Positions 26,785 through 37,244 of a stretch of DNA of 64,000 bases are shown piece by piece. Origin of the DNA: Brevundimonas sp. (GTDB lineage: Bacteria; Pseudomonadota; Alphaproteobacteria; Caulobacterales; Caulobacteraceae); the NCBI RefSeq assembly GCF_013912005.1, contig NZ_JACESB010000003.1:1-64000 (forward strand), in the 5' to 3' direction. The notes under the pieces were generated by a model, which saw only the letters and a list, made by a program, of their open reading frames with translations, had not been told where the DNA came from and ran no database searches. The position numbers were made by a program, and so were the translations under genes. How positions within the stretch are numbered: the stretch's first letter is position 1; each line of letters opens with the position of its first letter.

Positions 26785-27417
26785 CTAGTTGCGGCGGGGC
26801 CGGCGGGTCGGGTCGCGCAGCTGGAACAGGCTGGCCGACAGGCCGGAGGCCGGGCGGAGCGAGGTCAGCTGGGTGCGGGTGCGGCCGCCCTGGGCGTCGA
26901 CGATGGTCCATTCGTGCAGCCGCATCGGGTCGCCGGCGAAGGACAGGATCACCTGGCCGTCGTCGGGCCGCCGCGAGTCCCGGGCCACGATGGCGAAGGC
27001 GCCGGACTGCATGCGGGTGATGCGGTCGATGCGCACCCCCTGGTCCAGGCGCACGTTGCGGGCGAGGAAGGTCGACAGCGGCGTCTGGCTGAGCGGCACC
27101 TGGCGGAAGACCTCGAGGCGGGGGTCGTAGCGCTTCACGTTGGAGCCGTCCGACACCACCAGCAGGCCCGCCGGACTGGTGTACTCGAAGCGCATCTTGC
27201 CCGGGCGCTGCAGCCAGAAGCGGCCCTCGCGGCGCTGCGGACCCGAGGTTTCGACGAACGTCCCCTCGGCCGAGGTCAGGTTCTGCAGATAGGTCTGGGC
27301 GCGCTGGAGGACGGCGCGATCCTCGGCGGACAGGTTCGACTGGGCCGAGGCCGGCAGGGCGGCCACCGCGGCGAGGGCGGCGGAGCCGAGGGCGAAGGCG
27401 CGGCGCGAGACGGTCAT
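26785..27417 (-). CDS. lolA: outer-membrane lipoprotein carrier protein LolA
   Basis: Periplasmic chaperone carrying lipoproteins from LolCDE to the outer membrane. The 210-residue protein has a signal peptide (cleavage about after residue 25, ASAQ); the signal starts SRRAFAL, so a Tat route is possible. The mature part matches LolA: LSAEDRAVLQRAQTYLQNLTSAEGTF is the typical start, then GRFWLQRPGKMRFEY, VSDGSNVKRYDPRL and the beta-rich C-terminal half. The gene is followed by a clear terminator. The 173 bases between it and ftsK (27418-27590) hold no assigned gene. Confidence 0.9.
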   Translation of the reverse strand: MTVSRRAFALGSAALAAVAALPASAQSNLSAEDRAVLQRAQTYLQNLTSAEGTFVETSGPQRREGRFWLQRPGKMRFEYTSPAGLLVVSDGSNVKRYDPRLEVFRQVPLSQTPLSTFLARNVRLDQGVRIDRITRMQSGAFAIVARDSRRPDDGQVILSFAGDPMRLHEWTIVDAQGGRTRTQLTSLRPASGLSASLFQLRDPTRRPRRN

Positions 27418-27590
27418 GGCTTCTCTCCCGTTCGGGATGGTTGTCGATCAGGCCGTCTTGCCGGAGCGGTCGGGCAGGGCGATGACCCGAGCCTGACCAT
27501 ATTCCGGCGCCGCGATGAAGCCCTGTTCATCGGGCTCCGCGGCCGGCGGCCTGAACGAACGCGGCCGGGGCCGCTCCGTTGCCTCGCGCC

Positions 27591-29975
27591 TCAGACCATC
27601 GGCGGCGGGCCGGCGAGGATGTCGCGCTTGCCGGCGTGGTTGGCGGGACTGACCACGCCCTCCTGCTCCATCCGCTCGATCAGCGAGGCGGCGCGGTTGT
27701 AGCCGATCTGCAGCCGGCGCTGGATGTAGCTGGTCGAGGCCTTGCGGTCGCGGGTGACCACGGCCACCGCCCGGTCGTAGAGGTCGTCGCCCGAACCGCC
27801 GCCCTCGTCGTCGCCGAAGGCGTTGTCGCCGTCGCCGTCGGGGTCGTCGGTGATCAGGTCGAGGTAGTCGGGCTCGGCCTGGGCCTTCAGGTGGTTGCAG
27901 ACGGCCTCGACCTCCTTGTCGTCGACGAACGGCCCGTGCAGGCGGGTGATCCGCCCGCCGCCGGCCATGTAGAGCATGTCGCCCTGGCCCAGCAGCTGCT
28001 CGCCGCCCTGCTCGCCGAGGATGGTGCGGCTGTCGATCTTGGAGGTGACCTGGAAGCTGATCCGGGTTGGGAAGTTGGCCTTGATGGTGCCGGTGATGAC
28101 GTCCACCGAGGGGCGCTGGGTGGCCATGATCAGGTGGATGCCGGCGGCGCGCGCCATCTGGGCGAGGCGCTGCACCGCGCCCTCCACGTCCTTGCCGGCG
28201 ACCAGCATCAGGTCGGCCATCTCGTCCATGACCACGACCAGGTAGGGCATGGGCTCGGGGCGGATCTTCTCGCTCTCGTAGACCGGCCGGCCCTGCTCGT
28301 CGAAGCCGGTCTGCACCGTGCGCTCGAAGTGCTCGCCCTTGGCCTGGGCCTCGCGGGCCCGGTCGTTGTAGCTGGCGATGTTGCGCACGCCGAGCTTGGA
28401 CATCCGCCGGTAGCGGTCCTCCATCTCGCGCACGGTCCACTTCAGGGCGACGACCGCCTTCTTGGGGTCGGTGACCACCGGCGCCAGCAGGTGCGGGATG
28501 CCGTCATAGACCGACAGCTCCAGCATCTTGGGGTCGATCATGATGAAGCGGCACTGCTCAGGCGTCAGCTTGTACAGGATCGACAGGATCATGGCGTTGA
28601 CCCCCACCGACTTGCCCGAGCCGGTGGTGCCGGCGATCAGCAGGTGGGGCATGCGCGCCAGGTCGGCGACGTAGGGCTCGCCGCCGATGGTCTCGCCCAG
28701 CGCCAGCGGCAGCAGGTGCGAGGGCTTGTCGTACTCGGTCGAGGCCAGCAGGTCGCGCAGGTAGACCGTCTCGCGCTTGGCGTTGGGCAGTTCGATGCCG
28801 ATGGCGTTGCGGCCCTGGACGACGCTGATGCGGCAGGCGCGCGCCGACATCGAGCGGGCGATGTCGTCCGACAGGGCCACGACCCGGCCGTGCTTGACCC
28901 CCGGCGCCGGCACCAGCTCGTACAGGGTGACCACGGGGCCCGGGCGGATCTGGTCGATCACCCCGCGCACGCCGAACTCCTGCAGCACGCCCTCCAGCAT
29001 CTTGGCGTTCTGCTTCAGCGCCTCCTCGTCGACGGCGGCGACCCGCTTGCCCGGCTTGGACAGCATGCCCAGCGGCGGCAGGTCGAAGTCGCCTTCGGGG
29101 CGGGCGAAGTCGAAGGCGGCCTGGGCGTCGTCCACTTCGCGGCGCGAGGCCTTGGCCGGACGGGCCGCGGCCACCTTGGGCTCGGGCGCGGCGCGGGCCG
29201 GGCGCGGGGCGGGAGCCGGCGTGGGATCGTCCCACGGCGGAGCGGGTTCGTCGTCCGGCGCGAGGCTGACCGGCGCATAGTCGGCGACCGGCTCCGGCTC
29301 GGGCGCCGGGCGCCGGCGACGCGGCGGGGCGGCGGCGGGCGGCGGGGCCGGCGCCCGTCGACGGCTGCGGCTCCACGCCAGGGTGTCCGACAGGTCGCTG
29401 GCGCGCAGGCCGACCGCATAGCCGAGCCCCCACAGGGCCAGCGGCAGGAACAGCGCGCCGGCGATGATCGCCGCGCCGCCCAGGCGCAGGGCGTCGCAGG
29501 CCATGCGGACGAGGGCGACGATGGCGTCGCCCCACAGGCCCCCGAGGCCGGCGGCCAGCGGCCAGGCGGCTGGCGGGGCCAGCGCCGACAGGGCGGTCGA
29601 GAGGGCGAGCACGCCCCCGGTGGCGGCGAGCGCCTTCACCGGCGTCGGCTTCAGGCGCTGCTGCAGGGCGTCGCCGACGGCCCGCGCCAGGCCGAAGGCC
29701 CCCAGCAGCAGGGCGGCCGGCCAGGCGGCGAGGCCGAGGGACTGCATGAACAGGTCCGCGAACAGCGCGCCATTGGCCCCCAGCCAGTTGGTCGGCGCGG
29801 CCGCCGAGGCGGCGTTCAGGCTCGGGTCGGCCGGGTTCCACGACAGCAGGGCCACCAGCAGCAGGGCCGCCAGCAGGGCCTGCAGCACGCCGCGGAAGCG
29901 CACCACGAAGGGCGCGTCCCACAGGATGCGGGCGCCGTGCCAGGCGCGCTGGCCGAGGACGAGGGCGGCGGACAT
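27591..29975 (-). CDS. ftsK: DNA translocase FtsK
   Basis: Divisome-anchored DNA pump that clears the terminus and activates dimer resolution. The 794-residue protein has four membrane helices (about 25-190), a Pro/Ala/Arg-rich linker (about 200-330), the RecA-like motor with Walker A GTTGSGKS (449-456) and Walker [12 protein letters not shown], and the C-terminal gamma winged helix (about 730-794; [17 protein letters not shown]) that reads KOPS. ATG 29975 is chosen because the upstream frame is Arg/Pro-rich low-complexity sequence. A CtrA-like site lies 57-72 bases upstream of the ATG. Confidence 0.95.
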   Translation of the reverse strand: MSAALVLGQRAWHGARILWDAPFVVRFRGVLQALLAALLLVALLSWNPADPSLNAASAAAPTNWLGANGALFADLFMQSLGLAAWPAALLLGAFGLARAVGDALQQRLKPTPVKALAATGGVLALSTALSALAPPAAWPLAAGLGGLWGDAIVALVRMACDALRLGGAAIIAGALFLPLALWGLGYAVGLRASDLSDTLAWSRSRRRAPAPPPAAAPPRRRRPAPEPEPVADYAPVSLAPDDEPAPPWDDPTPAPAPRPARAAPEPKVAAARPAKASRREVDDAQAAFDFARPEGDFDLPPLGMLSKPGKRVAAVDEEALKQNAKMLEGVLQEFGVRGVIDQIRPGPVVTLYELVPAPGVKHGRVVALSDDIARSMSARACRISVVQGRNAIGIELPNAKRETVYLRDLLASTEYDKPSHLLPLALGETIGGEPYVADLARMPHLLIAGTTGSGKSVGVNAMILSILYKLTPEQCRFIMIDPKMLELSVYDGIPHLLAPVVTDPKKAVVALKWTVREMEDRYRRMSKLGVRNIASYNDRAREAQAKGEHFERTVQTGFDEQGRPVYESEKIRPEPMPYLVVVMDEMADLMLVAGKDVEGAVQRLAQMARAAGIHLIMATQRPSVDVITGTIKANFPTRISFQVTSKIDSRTILGEQGGEQLLGQGDMLYMAGGGRITRLHGPFVDDKEVEAVCNHLKAQAEPDYLDLITDDPDGDGDNAFGDDEGGGSGDDLYDRAVAVVTRDRKASTSYIQRRLQIGYNRAASLIERMEQEGVVSPANHAGKRDILAGPPPMV

Positions 29976-30031
29976 GGCGGGCGGCGACTCCGGGCGGGCG
30001 GGACTCGGCCGCCGTTGTCGCCCCGTCAGGG

Positions 30032-30046
30032 TTAAGGGGGCATTTA
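30032..30046. promoter_or_regulatory. candidate CtrA-binding site upstream of ftsK
   Basis: TTAA-N7-TTTA, one mismatch from TTAA-N7-TTAA, in the 191-base divergent gap between ftsK and the FAD hydroxylase gene. Such TA-rich half-sites are rare in this GC-rich window. Confidence 0.4.
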
Positions 30047-30166
30047 CCCCGAGGGGTGCGGCGCGCGTGGAGCCCCCGGGGCCGCCACGCGCCCGCGACC
30101 TCACACCCCACCCCCTGCGCTTGCGCCGCACTGGACGCCGCCGCCCGCCGGCGCGACAACCGCGGC

Positions 30167-31417
30167 ATGAGCAGCGAACCGTACGACGTCATCATCGCGG
30201 GGGCCGGACTGGTCGGCGCGACCTTCGCCCTCGCGGCGGCCCAGGGCGGACTGCGGGTGGTGATGGTCGATCCGCAGCCGTTCGAGGCCCAGCTGGCCCC
30301 CGCCTTCGACGGCCGCTCCACGGCCATCGCCTTCTCGACCTTCCGGCTGCTCGACGCGGTGGGCGCCGGGGCGGGGCTGCGGCCCCACGCCTGCCGGATG
30401 GACCACATCCTGGTGACCGACGGCCGGCGGCCGGGCGCCGCCTCGCGGCCGGCCTCCGCCGCCTTCCTGCGGTTCGACGCCGACGAGATCGCCGACCGCA
30501 CCGCGGGCGAGCCGCTCGGCTACATGGTCGAGAACCGCCGCATCCGCTTCGCCCTCGCGGAAGCGGTGGAGGCGGCGGGGATCGAGGTCCGCGCGCCGGT
30601 CTCGGTGACGGGGGTCGAGACCGGGCCGGGCCGGGCGCGAGTGACGCTCTCGGACGGGACTGCGCTCGAGGCGCCGCTGGTGGTCGGGGCCGAGGGGCGC
30701 GGCTCGGCCGTGCGCAAGGCCGCGGGCATCGACACCTTCGGCTGGGGTTACGGCCAGAGCGGCGTCGTCGCCACCGTGTCCCTCGGTCGGGACCACGGCA
30801 ATGTGGCCCACGAATACTTCCTCCCCGCCGGGCCCTTCGCCATCCTGCCGCTGACGGACCGCCGCGCCAGCCTGGTGTGGACCGAGACCACCCGCCGGGC
30901 CGAGGCCCTGAAGGCGGCTTCCGACGCCGCCTTCCACGCCCACCTGATGCGCCGTTTCGGCGACTTCCTGGACGATGTCACGGTGGTGGGGCCGCGCTTC
31001 GTCTATCCGCTGTCGCTGCTGCTGGCGGAGAAGCTGACCGCGCCGCGCATCGCCCTCGTCGGCGACGCGGCCCACGGGGTGCACCCGGTGGCGGGGCAGG
31101 GCCTCAACCTCGGCCTCAAGGACGCCGCCGCCCTCGCCGAGGTGCTGGTCGAGGCCGTCCGGCTGGGCGAGGACATCGGGGCGGAGACGGTGCTGGAGCG
31201 CTACGCCCGCTGGCGCCGCTTCGACAACGCCACCCTGGCGGCCGGCTTCGACGGCTTCGTGCGCCTGTTCTCGAACGACCTGCCGCCGGTGCGGCTGGCC
31301 CGGGACCTCGGCATGGCGGCGGTCAACCGGATCGCCCCGCTGCGCCGCGCCTTCATGCACGAGGCCGGCGGCGCGACCGGCGACCTGCCGCGGCTGCTGC
31401 GGGGCGAGGCCCTGTAG
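30167..31417 (+). CDS. UbiH/UbiF-family FAD-dependent hydroxylase
   Basis: Class A flavin monooxygenase of the ubiquinone-synthesis type, hydroxylating a polyprenylated phenol ring. The 416-residue protein has the FAD fingerprint IIAGAGLVG (9-17), the [15 protein letters not shown] segment, and the second motif [22 protein letters not shown] (from about residue 300), diagnostic of the UbiH/COQ6 family. Which ring carbon it hydroxylates cannot be told. ATG 30167 is the natural start; the upstream open frame is non-coding. It is divergent from ftsK. Confidence 0.88.
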   Translation: MSSEPYDVIIAGAGLVGATFALAAAQGGLRVVMVDPQPFEAQLAPAFDGRSTAIAFSTFRLLDAVGAGAGLRPHACRMDHILVTDGRRPGAASRPASAAFLRFDADEIADRTAGEPLGYMVENRRIRFALAEAVEAAGIEVRAPVSVTGVETGPGRARVTLSDGTALEAPLVVGAEGRGSAVRKAAGIDTFGWGYGQSGVVATVSLGRDHGNVAHEYFLPAGPFAILPLTDRRASLVWTETTRRAEALKAASDAAFHAHLMRRFGDFLDDVTVVGPRFVYPLSLLLAEKLTAPRIALVGDAAHGVHPVAGQGLNLGLKDAAALAEVLVEAVRLGEDIGAETVLERYARWRRFDNATLAAGFDGFVRLFSNDLPPVRLARDLGMAAVNRIAPLRRAFMHEAGGATGDLPRLLRGEAL

Positions 31418-31419
31418 CC

Positions 31420-31614
31420 TCAGTCCAGCCTGCGGGCCTCTTCCGGCAGCATGATCGGCACCCCCTCGCGGATCGGATAGGCCAGCTTCGCGCCCTCCGA
31501 CACCAGCTCCTGGCGTTCGCGGTCGTAGCTGAGCCGGCCGCGGGTGACCGGGCAGACCAGCACCTCGAGCAGGCGCGGATCGACGGCGGCGGGGGTGTTG
31601 AAGGCGTCGGACAT
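31420..31614 (-). CDS. Trm112 family protein
   Basis: A 64-residue protein of the UPF0434/YcaR (Trm112-like) family: [19 protein letters not shown] followed by [25 protein letters not shown]. Eukaryotic Trm112 activates methyltransferases; the bacterial role is unclear. Only one cysteine of the zinc knuckle remains, as is common in short bacterial members. ATG 31614; a -10-like GCTATAAT sits at 31673-31680. It is convergent with the hydroxylase gene, 2 bases apart. Confidence 0.88.
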   Translation of the reverse strand: MSDAFNTPAAVDPRLLEVLVCPVTRGRLSYDRERQELVSEGAKLAYPIREGVPIMLPEEARRLD

Positions 31615-31672
31615 CGGACCCAGGGGGCAGGAAATACGCGGGAGGCGGCCGGCCGCAGGGGCCGGCGGCGGC

Positions 31673-31680
31673 ATTATAGC
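31673..31680 (-). promoter_or_regulatory. -10-like element for the Trm112 gene
   Basis: GCTATAAT on the minus strand, close to the Caulobacter vegetative -10 consensus GCTANAWC, 59 bases before the ATG; CCGACG upstream is a weak -35 candidate. Confidence 0.35.
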
Positions 31681-31711
31681 CGGATTTCGCGTCGGCGGTC
31701 GCCCCGGCGGT

Positions 31712-32380
31712 CTACTGGATCGAGCCGGTTTCGCCCTCGCCGTCGCTCGCCGCGCCGATGCGCATCAGGGCGGTGAGCACCGAGGCGCGGGCGTCGAGGT
31801 CGACCGCCTCCAGCAGGGCCTGCTTCTCCGGCGGGTCGAACGGCAGGGCCATGGCCAGGCTGTTGACCAGCGCCTCGGGCGGCGCCGTCTCCGCCGTCTC
31901 CCAGTCGATGTCCAGTCCGCGGCTCTCGAGAAAGGCGCGCAGGGCGTCGAGCAGGGACTCGCGCTCCAGCCCGCCCTCGCCGGCCGCGGGCGCGGTCAGG
32001 TCCGCCTCGAACGGAGCGAACTGGGCCCGCACCTGCCGGTAGGGCGTCTGCACCGGCAGCTCGGCCTGCACCCGGAAGCGGGAACAGCCGGTCAGGGTGA
32101 TCAGGTAGCGGCCGTCCGAGGTCTCGGCGAAGCTGGTGATGCGGCCGGCGCAGCCGACCGGCGACAGGGCCGGCAGCCGCCGCGGCCCGCCCGTCGGCTG
32201 GATCATGCCGATGATGCGCTCGCCGGCCATGGCGTCGTCGACCATGTTGAGATAGCGCGGCTCGAAGATGTTCAGCGGCAGCTGGCCGCGCGGCAGCAGC
32301 AGCACGCCGGCCAGCGGAAACACCGGAATGACCTGGGGCAGGTCGGCGGCCCTGACGTATCCCTGAGCCACCGGCGCCAC
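31712..32380 (-). CDS. Lon substrate-binding (LAN) domain protein
   Basis: A 222-residue protein made of the Lon N-terminal domain alone: [28 protein letters not shown] is the family signature, followed by [20 protein letters not shown] and a helical second half. No ATPase or protease part is present, so it is a stand-alone substrate-binding protein of unknown function, possibly an adaptor. GTG start at 32380, one base after the stop of the upstream thioredoxin-like gene; this pair is common in alphaproteobacteria, which suggests a shared proteostasis role. Confidence 0.88.
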   Translation of the reverse strand: MAPVAQGYVRAADLPQVIPVFPLAGVLLLPRGQLPLNIFEPRYLNMVDDAMAGERIIGMIQPTGGPRRLPALSPVGCAGRITSFAETSDGRYLITLTGCSRFRVQAELPVQTPYRQVRAQFAPFEADLTAPAAGEGGLERESLLDALRAFLESRGLDIDWETAETAPPEALVNSLAMALPFDPPEKQALLEAVDLDARASVLTALMRIGAASDGEGETGSIQ

Positions 32381-32381
32381 C

Positions 32382-33278
32382 TCAGGCGAACAGCAGGGAG
32401 GAGAGGCGGCGACGGCCGTCGCGCGCCACTTCGGACGAGGGTCCGGCCGCCTCGAAGATGGTCAGCAGCTGCTTCCGCGCCGCCTGCTCGTTCCACTCGC
32501 GATCGGCGGCGACGATCTTCAGCAGCTGGTCCACCGCCCCGGACAGGTCTCCGGCCGCGGCCCGGGCCTGGGCGAGGTCGAACCGCGCCTGATGGTCGTT
32601 CGGGTCGGCCGCCAGCCGGGCCTCGAGCTCGGCGTCCGCGCCGGCGGGCGCGGCCGAGGCGAGGGCCAGCTGGGCCCGCACCGACTGCACCCCCGGCTCC
32701 TTCGAGTCCGCGGGGGCCATGGCGATGGTCTGCCGCGCCTGGTCGGCGTCGCCGTCGGCGAGATACACGCGGGCCATGCCGGCGATGGCCTTTTCGTTGC
32801 CGGGCTCGAGGGTCAGCACCTGGGCGAAGGCCTGGGCGGCGCCGCCGAGATCATTGAGCGACAGCGACTCCTCGCCCAGCGAGAGCAGCTGCTCGACGTC
32901 GGAGTTCCCGGACGCGCCGCCGGTCAGCTTGTCGATGAAGGCCTGGAGCTGGCTCTCCGGCAGCGCCCCTTGGAAGCCGTCCACCGGCTGGCCGTTGACG
33001 AAGGCGTAGACGGTGGGGATCGACTGCACCCGCAGCTGGCCGGCGTAGGCGGGGTTCTTGTCGACGTCGATCTTGACCAGCTTCACAGCCCCCCTGGCGG
33101 CGCGGACCGCCTTCTCGAGGGCCGGGGTCAGCTGGCGGCACGGACCGCACCAGGCGGCCCAGAAGTCGACCAGCACCGGCTGCGTTCGCGAGGCCTCGAC
33201 GACGTCCTTCATGAAGCCGGCGTCGGAGCCGTCCTTGATCAGGTCGTCGGGCAGGGCGGTCGGGTCGGCGAAGCTCAT
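32382..33278 (-). CDS. CnoX/YbbN-like thioredoxin-TPR co-chaperone
   Basis: A 298-residue cytosolic protein with a thioredoxin domain (about 15-115) holding the active site WCGPC (Cys44, Cys47), followed by tetratricopeptide-like helices (about 130-298). This is the architecture of CnoX/YbbN, a holdase that protects clients from oxidation and passes them to GroEL and DnaK. Unlike E. coli CnoX, which lacks a CXXC with redox activity, this one keeps the full CGPC, as does C. crescentus CnoX to my knowledge. It forms an operon with the Lon-domain gene. Confidence 0.9.
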   Translation of the reverse strand: MSFADPTALPDDLIKDGSDAGFMKDVVEASRTQPVLVDFWAAWCGPCRQLTPALEKAVRAARGAVKLVKIDVDKNPAYAGQLRVQSIPTVYAFVNGQPVDGFQGALPESQLQAFIDKLTGGASGNSDVEQLLSLGEESLSLNDLGGAAQAFAQVLTLEPGNEKAIAGMARVYLADGDADQARQTIAMAPADSKEPGVQSVRAQLALASAAPAGADAELEARLAADPNDHQARFDLAQARAAAGDLSGAVDQLLKIVAADREWNEQAARKQLLTIFEAAGPSSEVARDGRRRLSSLLFA

Positions 33279-33349
33279 GGCGGTCCTTGCATCGGTCAGT
33301 CGTAACGCGGCAGCGGCTCAGATGGTCCCGGGAACGCGCCGGCTCAAGG

Positions 33350-35157
33350 TCAGGTCGGTTCCCCGGCGGCGCCGGCGGGGCTCAGCTTCCAGCGGATCCG
33401 CGTCTCGGCGTCGGTGCGGGCCGAGCCGCGCACCACGATCTGCAGCGAGCGGCGGGTCAGTCCGTCGTCGATGTGCACCGACGGCTCGATGGCCACGTCC
33501 GGCCCGTCGGTCCGGAACCACCAGCCCCGGCCGGAGTGGCCGCGCAGCAGGATGGAGCGGCGATCCCGCGCCAGCGACGCCTGCACGCCCGGCTCCAGCT
33601 GGAAGCGGACGGCGTAGGGCGCGGCGATCTGGCGCACGACGTCCTTCTGCCCCGGCGCCGGGTGCAGCCGCTCCTCCGCCCGCAACTCGTCCAGCCGCTG
33701 GTCGAGGTACAGCCGGCGCTGGTGCAGCAGTCCGAAGTCGTGGACCCAGCCGTCGTGCTCGATCTCCAGCCAGACGGCGCCCTCGCCGTCGCGCTGCTGG
33801 ACGTCCACGTGGAGCGGCCGCCCCACGAGGCGCGGCCCCAGCAGGCCGGCTCGCCAGCCGCCCAGCGGCTCCGCGGTCGACGCCTCGCCGAGGGTCAGGG
33901 TGGAGTGACCGGGCGGCAGACGCAGGCCCTGCCGATCCGCGGCGCGCGGCGTCCAGCCGCAGCCGGTGATCAGCCGGTCGCGGCCGCACAGCACCTCCAG
34001 CGCCAGCGGCTGGGCGCAGGCGGCGGGCGACCACGGCCCCCGCGCCGGCGGGGCCGCATCAGCGATCACCGTCAGGAGGGGCGTGCGCAGGCGGACGAGG
34101 CCGCCGACGGCGCCGGAGCCGCCGGGCTCGGGCGCCTCGGCCGCGTCGCCGAGGGCCGCGGCGACGCGCGCCGCGGTCGAGGGGCTGCCGCCCTGGAAGG
34201 TCGCCAGCCGCCCGTCCGGCAAGGTGTTCCGGCGCAGGACCTGGTGCAGGCGGCCGATCGCGGCGCGCAGCGCGTCCGGCGCCGGCTCCGACACCTGGCC
34301 GAGCGCGTCCTCCAGCGTCAGCAGGTCGAGGAGCAGTTCCAGTCCGGCCTCGGGGCTGCGGCTGGCGTGGCTCCCGTCCGCAAGGACGGCGCGCTCCAGC
34401 GCCCGCGGCAGGCGGCGCAGGGCGGCGCGTCGCAGGCCGGCGCCGGGCGATCCGGCGACCGCGCACCCGGCCACGGCGGCGGCCGTCAGCCGCTCGGCGA
34501 GCGTGGCGACCCCGCCGGGCGGCCTCAGCAGCTGCCGGCCCTGGCGTCCCACCACGTCGGCCAGCCGCACCCGTTCGGCCTCGCTGGCCACCTGCCCCAT
34601 GCGGCGGGCGGCGCAGGCCAGGTTGAAGGCGCGGCGCGCGAGAATGTCCGGATCCCAGGCGAACGGCGACCAGCGGGTGAAGATCTGCGCCCAGGCCAGG
34701 GTCAGCCGCACCGCCTCGCGCGCGCCGCGCTCGCCCTGCTGCATCAGCGAGGGCAGCCAGTTGAAGGCGTGCAGCTCGACGGCGAAGGCGCGGGTCGGGC
34801 TGGGCCGGTTGAACGGATCCTCCGGCGCGGGCGCGTCCAGGCCGGCGCCGGCGAGGCTGAAGCGGCCCGACAGCACGCCCTTGCCCGCGGCCGGGTCGAC
34901 CGGGCGGAAGTCGCGGGGGGTGGAGGCGAAGCCCTGCGCCGGGCGGCTCCTCAGCGTCTGGGCGTAGCCCGGCAGGCCGTAGAGCTCGATCCACAGCTGG
35001 CGCGTCAGCAGCCGGCCGGCGATGGCGGGCCACAGGGACGGCCCGGCGGCCGCGCCGGCCGACCGCACCGGCGTCCGCATCGGCGCGCCGCGCAGGCCCG
35101 GGATCTCGCCCGGCGGCGGGGCCGAACCTTCGGTGCGGGCGAAGGGGCCGAGCGGGC

Positions 35158-35161
<4 letters not shown>
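33350..35161 (-). CDS. heparinase II/III family protein
   Basis: A 603-residue protein with an alpha/alpha-toroid N-terminal region (about 50-330, including AWDPDILARRAFNLACAAR) and a beta-sandwich C-terminal heparinase II/III domain (about 340-600; GHSTLTLGEASTAEP, WLEIEHDGWV). Family members are polysaccharide lyases; the natural substrate in Caulobacterales is unknown and an envelope polysaccharide is a guess. No signal peptide is evident at the GTG start 35161, which overlaps the rpe stop (GTGA), so it is translated together with rpe. Confidence 0.82.
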
Positions 35162-35817
<656 letters not shown>

Positions 35818-35917
35818 GGCTCCCGGATACGGCGGCGCGGCCGCAGGGGCAAGCCGGGCGGTCTGGTCAGACCCCGGCCCGGAGCTTAACAGTGGAGGCG
35901 CTGTCAGGGAGATCCTC

Positions 35918-36385
35918 ATGAGCGAACACCTCGCCACCGTCGAATGGCGTCGCGGCGACCAGCCCTTCCTCGACAACCGCTACGACCGCGCCCACGAGTG
36001 GCGCTTCGACGGCGGGGCGGTGGTGCGCGGCTCGTCCGCCCCGTCCAGCGTTCCGGCGCCGCTGTCCGACCCGGCCGCGGTCGACCCGGAGGAGGCGCTG
36101 GTGGCGGCGGTCTCGAGCTGCCACATGCTGTTTTTCCTCGCCTATGCGGCGCGGGCGGGCTTCGTCGTCGACAGCTATCGCGACGAGGCGGTGGGGGTGC
36201 TGGGCAAGGACGAGCGCGGCAAGGTGTCGATCACGGCGGTGACCCTGCGGCCGGCGGTCGCCTTCTCGGGCGAGACGCGGCCCGACGCCGCGGCGCTGGA
36301 AGACCTGCACCACCGGGCGCACGAGGCCTGCTACGTCGCCAACTCGATCCGGGCCCCGGTGGCGGTGGAGCCGGTCGCGGCCTGA
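35918..36385 (+). CDS. OsmC/Ohr-family peroxidase-like protein
   Basis: A 155-residue OsmC-fold protein with both redox cysteines in context: Cys68 in SSCHMLFFLAYAARAG and Cys138 in ACYVANSI. The family reduces organic hydroperoxides through these cysteines. Motifs point to the OsmC-like rather than the Ohr subgroup, but this is not firm. ATG 35918 follows CAGGGAGATCCTC. The last 55 bases overlap the 3' end of the convergent hydrolase gene. Confidence 0.88.
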   Translation: MSEHLATVEWRRGDQPFLDNRYDRAHEWRFDGGAVVRGSSAPSSVPAPLSDPAAVDPEEALVAAVSSCHMLFFLAYAARAGFVVDSYRDEAVGVLGKDERGKVSITAVTLRPAVAFSGETRPDAAALEDLHHRAHEACYVANSIRAPVAVEPVAA

Positions 36386-37131
36386 GGCGCGACGGCGACG
36401 TCCTCCAGCAGGGCGGCGAAGCGTCGCACCGCCTCCCCGGCCAGTTCCGGGTGGTAGCGCATCGGCGGGGCGGTCATCGGCTCGTCGAAGCTGTGGGTGC
36501 CGTCGGCGATCCAGGTCTCCACCTCGGCGCCGCAGTTGCGCACCATCTCGTACACCCGCTCGGCGTTGCGCACCGTGGTCAGGTGGTCGGTGCGGGCGAT
36601 CACCGCCAGGGTGCGCGGGCAGTGCCGCCACGGCCGCATGCGGTTCAGCGCCGCGACGCCGACGTAGGGGTAGGCGAGGTAGGTCGCCAGCACGCCGTCG
36701 AGGGCGATGTCTCCGGGGTTGGCGAGGCCGAGCATGCCCGGCCGGCGTTCGGAGCTCATCGCCTCCATGATGCCCCAGCCGCCGTGGCTCCAGCCGGCCA
36801 GGGCGATCTTCGAGGAATCCACGTCCCGGCGCCGGGACACGCTGTCCAGCGCCGCCAGCACGTCGCCCGCGCGTTCGTGGCCGCGCAGCAGCAGACCGGT
36901 GCAGACCGTGGCTATGGCGAAACTCCGGCTCCAGCCGCGCGGGCCGTAGGAGTCCACGATGAAGGCGCGCCAGCCGATCGCCTTCGCCGCCGCCGCATAC
37001 CGGGGCAGGTGATCGCGCAGGCCGCCGCAGCCGTGAAACAGGATCACCGCCGGGCGCGGCCGGTCGTCGTCGGGGCCGACCACTGTGGTGTGCGGCTCGA
37101 GGCGGGCCCAGCGCTGGGAGAGGGTGTCCAT
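36331..37131 (-). CDS. dienelactone hydrolase-family alpha/beta hydrolase
   Basis: A 266-residue alpha/beta hydrolase: oxyanion segment LFHGCGGLRDHL, nucleophile elbow GWSHGG (Ser115), late acid in ARTDHLT and catalytic His in GTHSFDEP. The nucleophile is Ser rather than the Cys of classical dienelactone hydrolases, so an esterase-type role is likely; the substrate is unknown. There is no signal peptide. The 3' end overlaps the OsmC gene by 55 bases on the other strand; the overlapping C-terminal 18 residues look unstructured and an earlier end would not harm the fold. Confidence 0.82.
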   Translation of the reverse strand: MDTLSQRWARLEPHTTVVGPDDDRPRPAVILFHGCGGLRDHLPRYAAAAKAIGWRAFIVDSYGPRGWSRSFAIATVCTGLLLRGHERAGDVLAALDSVSRRRDVDSSKIALAGWSHGGWGIMEAMSSERRPGMLGLANPGDIALDGVLATYLAYPYVGVAALNRMRPWRHCPRTLAVIARTDHLTTVRNAERVYEMVRNCGAEVETWIADGTHSFDEPMTAPPMRYHPELAGEAVRRFAALLEDVAVAPQAATGSTATGARIELAT

Positions 37132-37244
37132 CGGCGCGTCCGGATCGGGTGAAAGGGGCTGGCGGGCGAAGGGGGGAGCAGGGTGGTTCAGGCGGCCTTG
37201 CAGGGCCTCGCTGCTGGCTCACTAGCACTCTTCACCCCGTCGCC

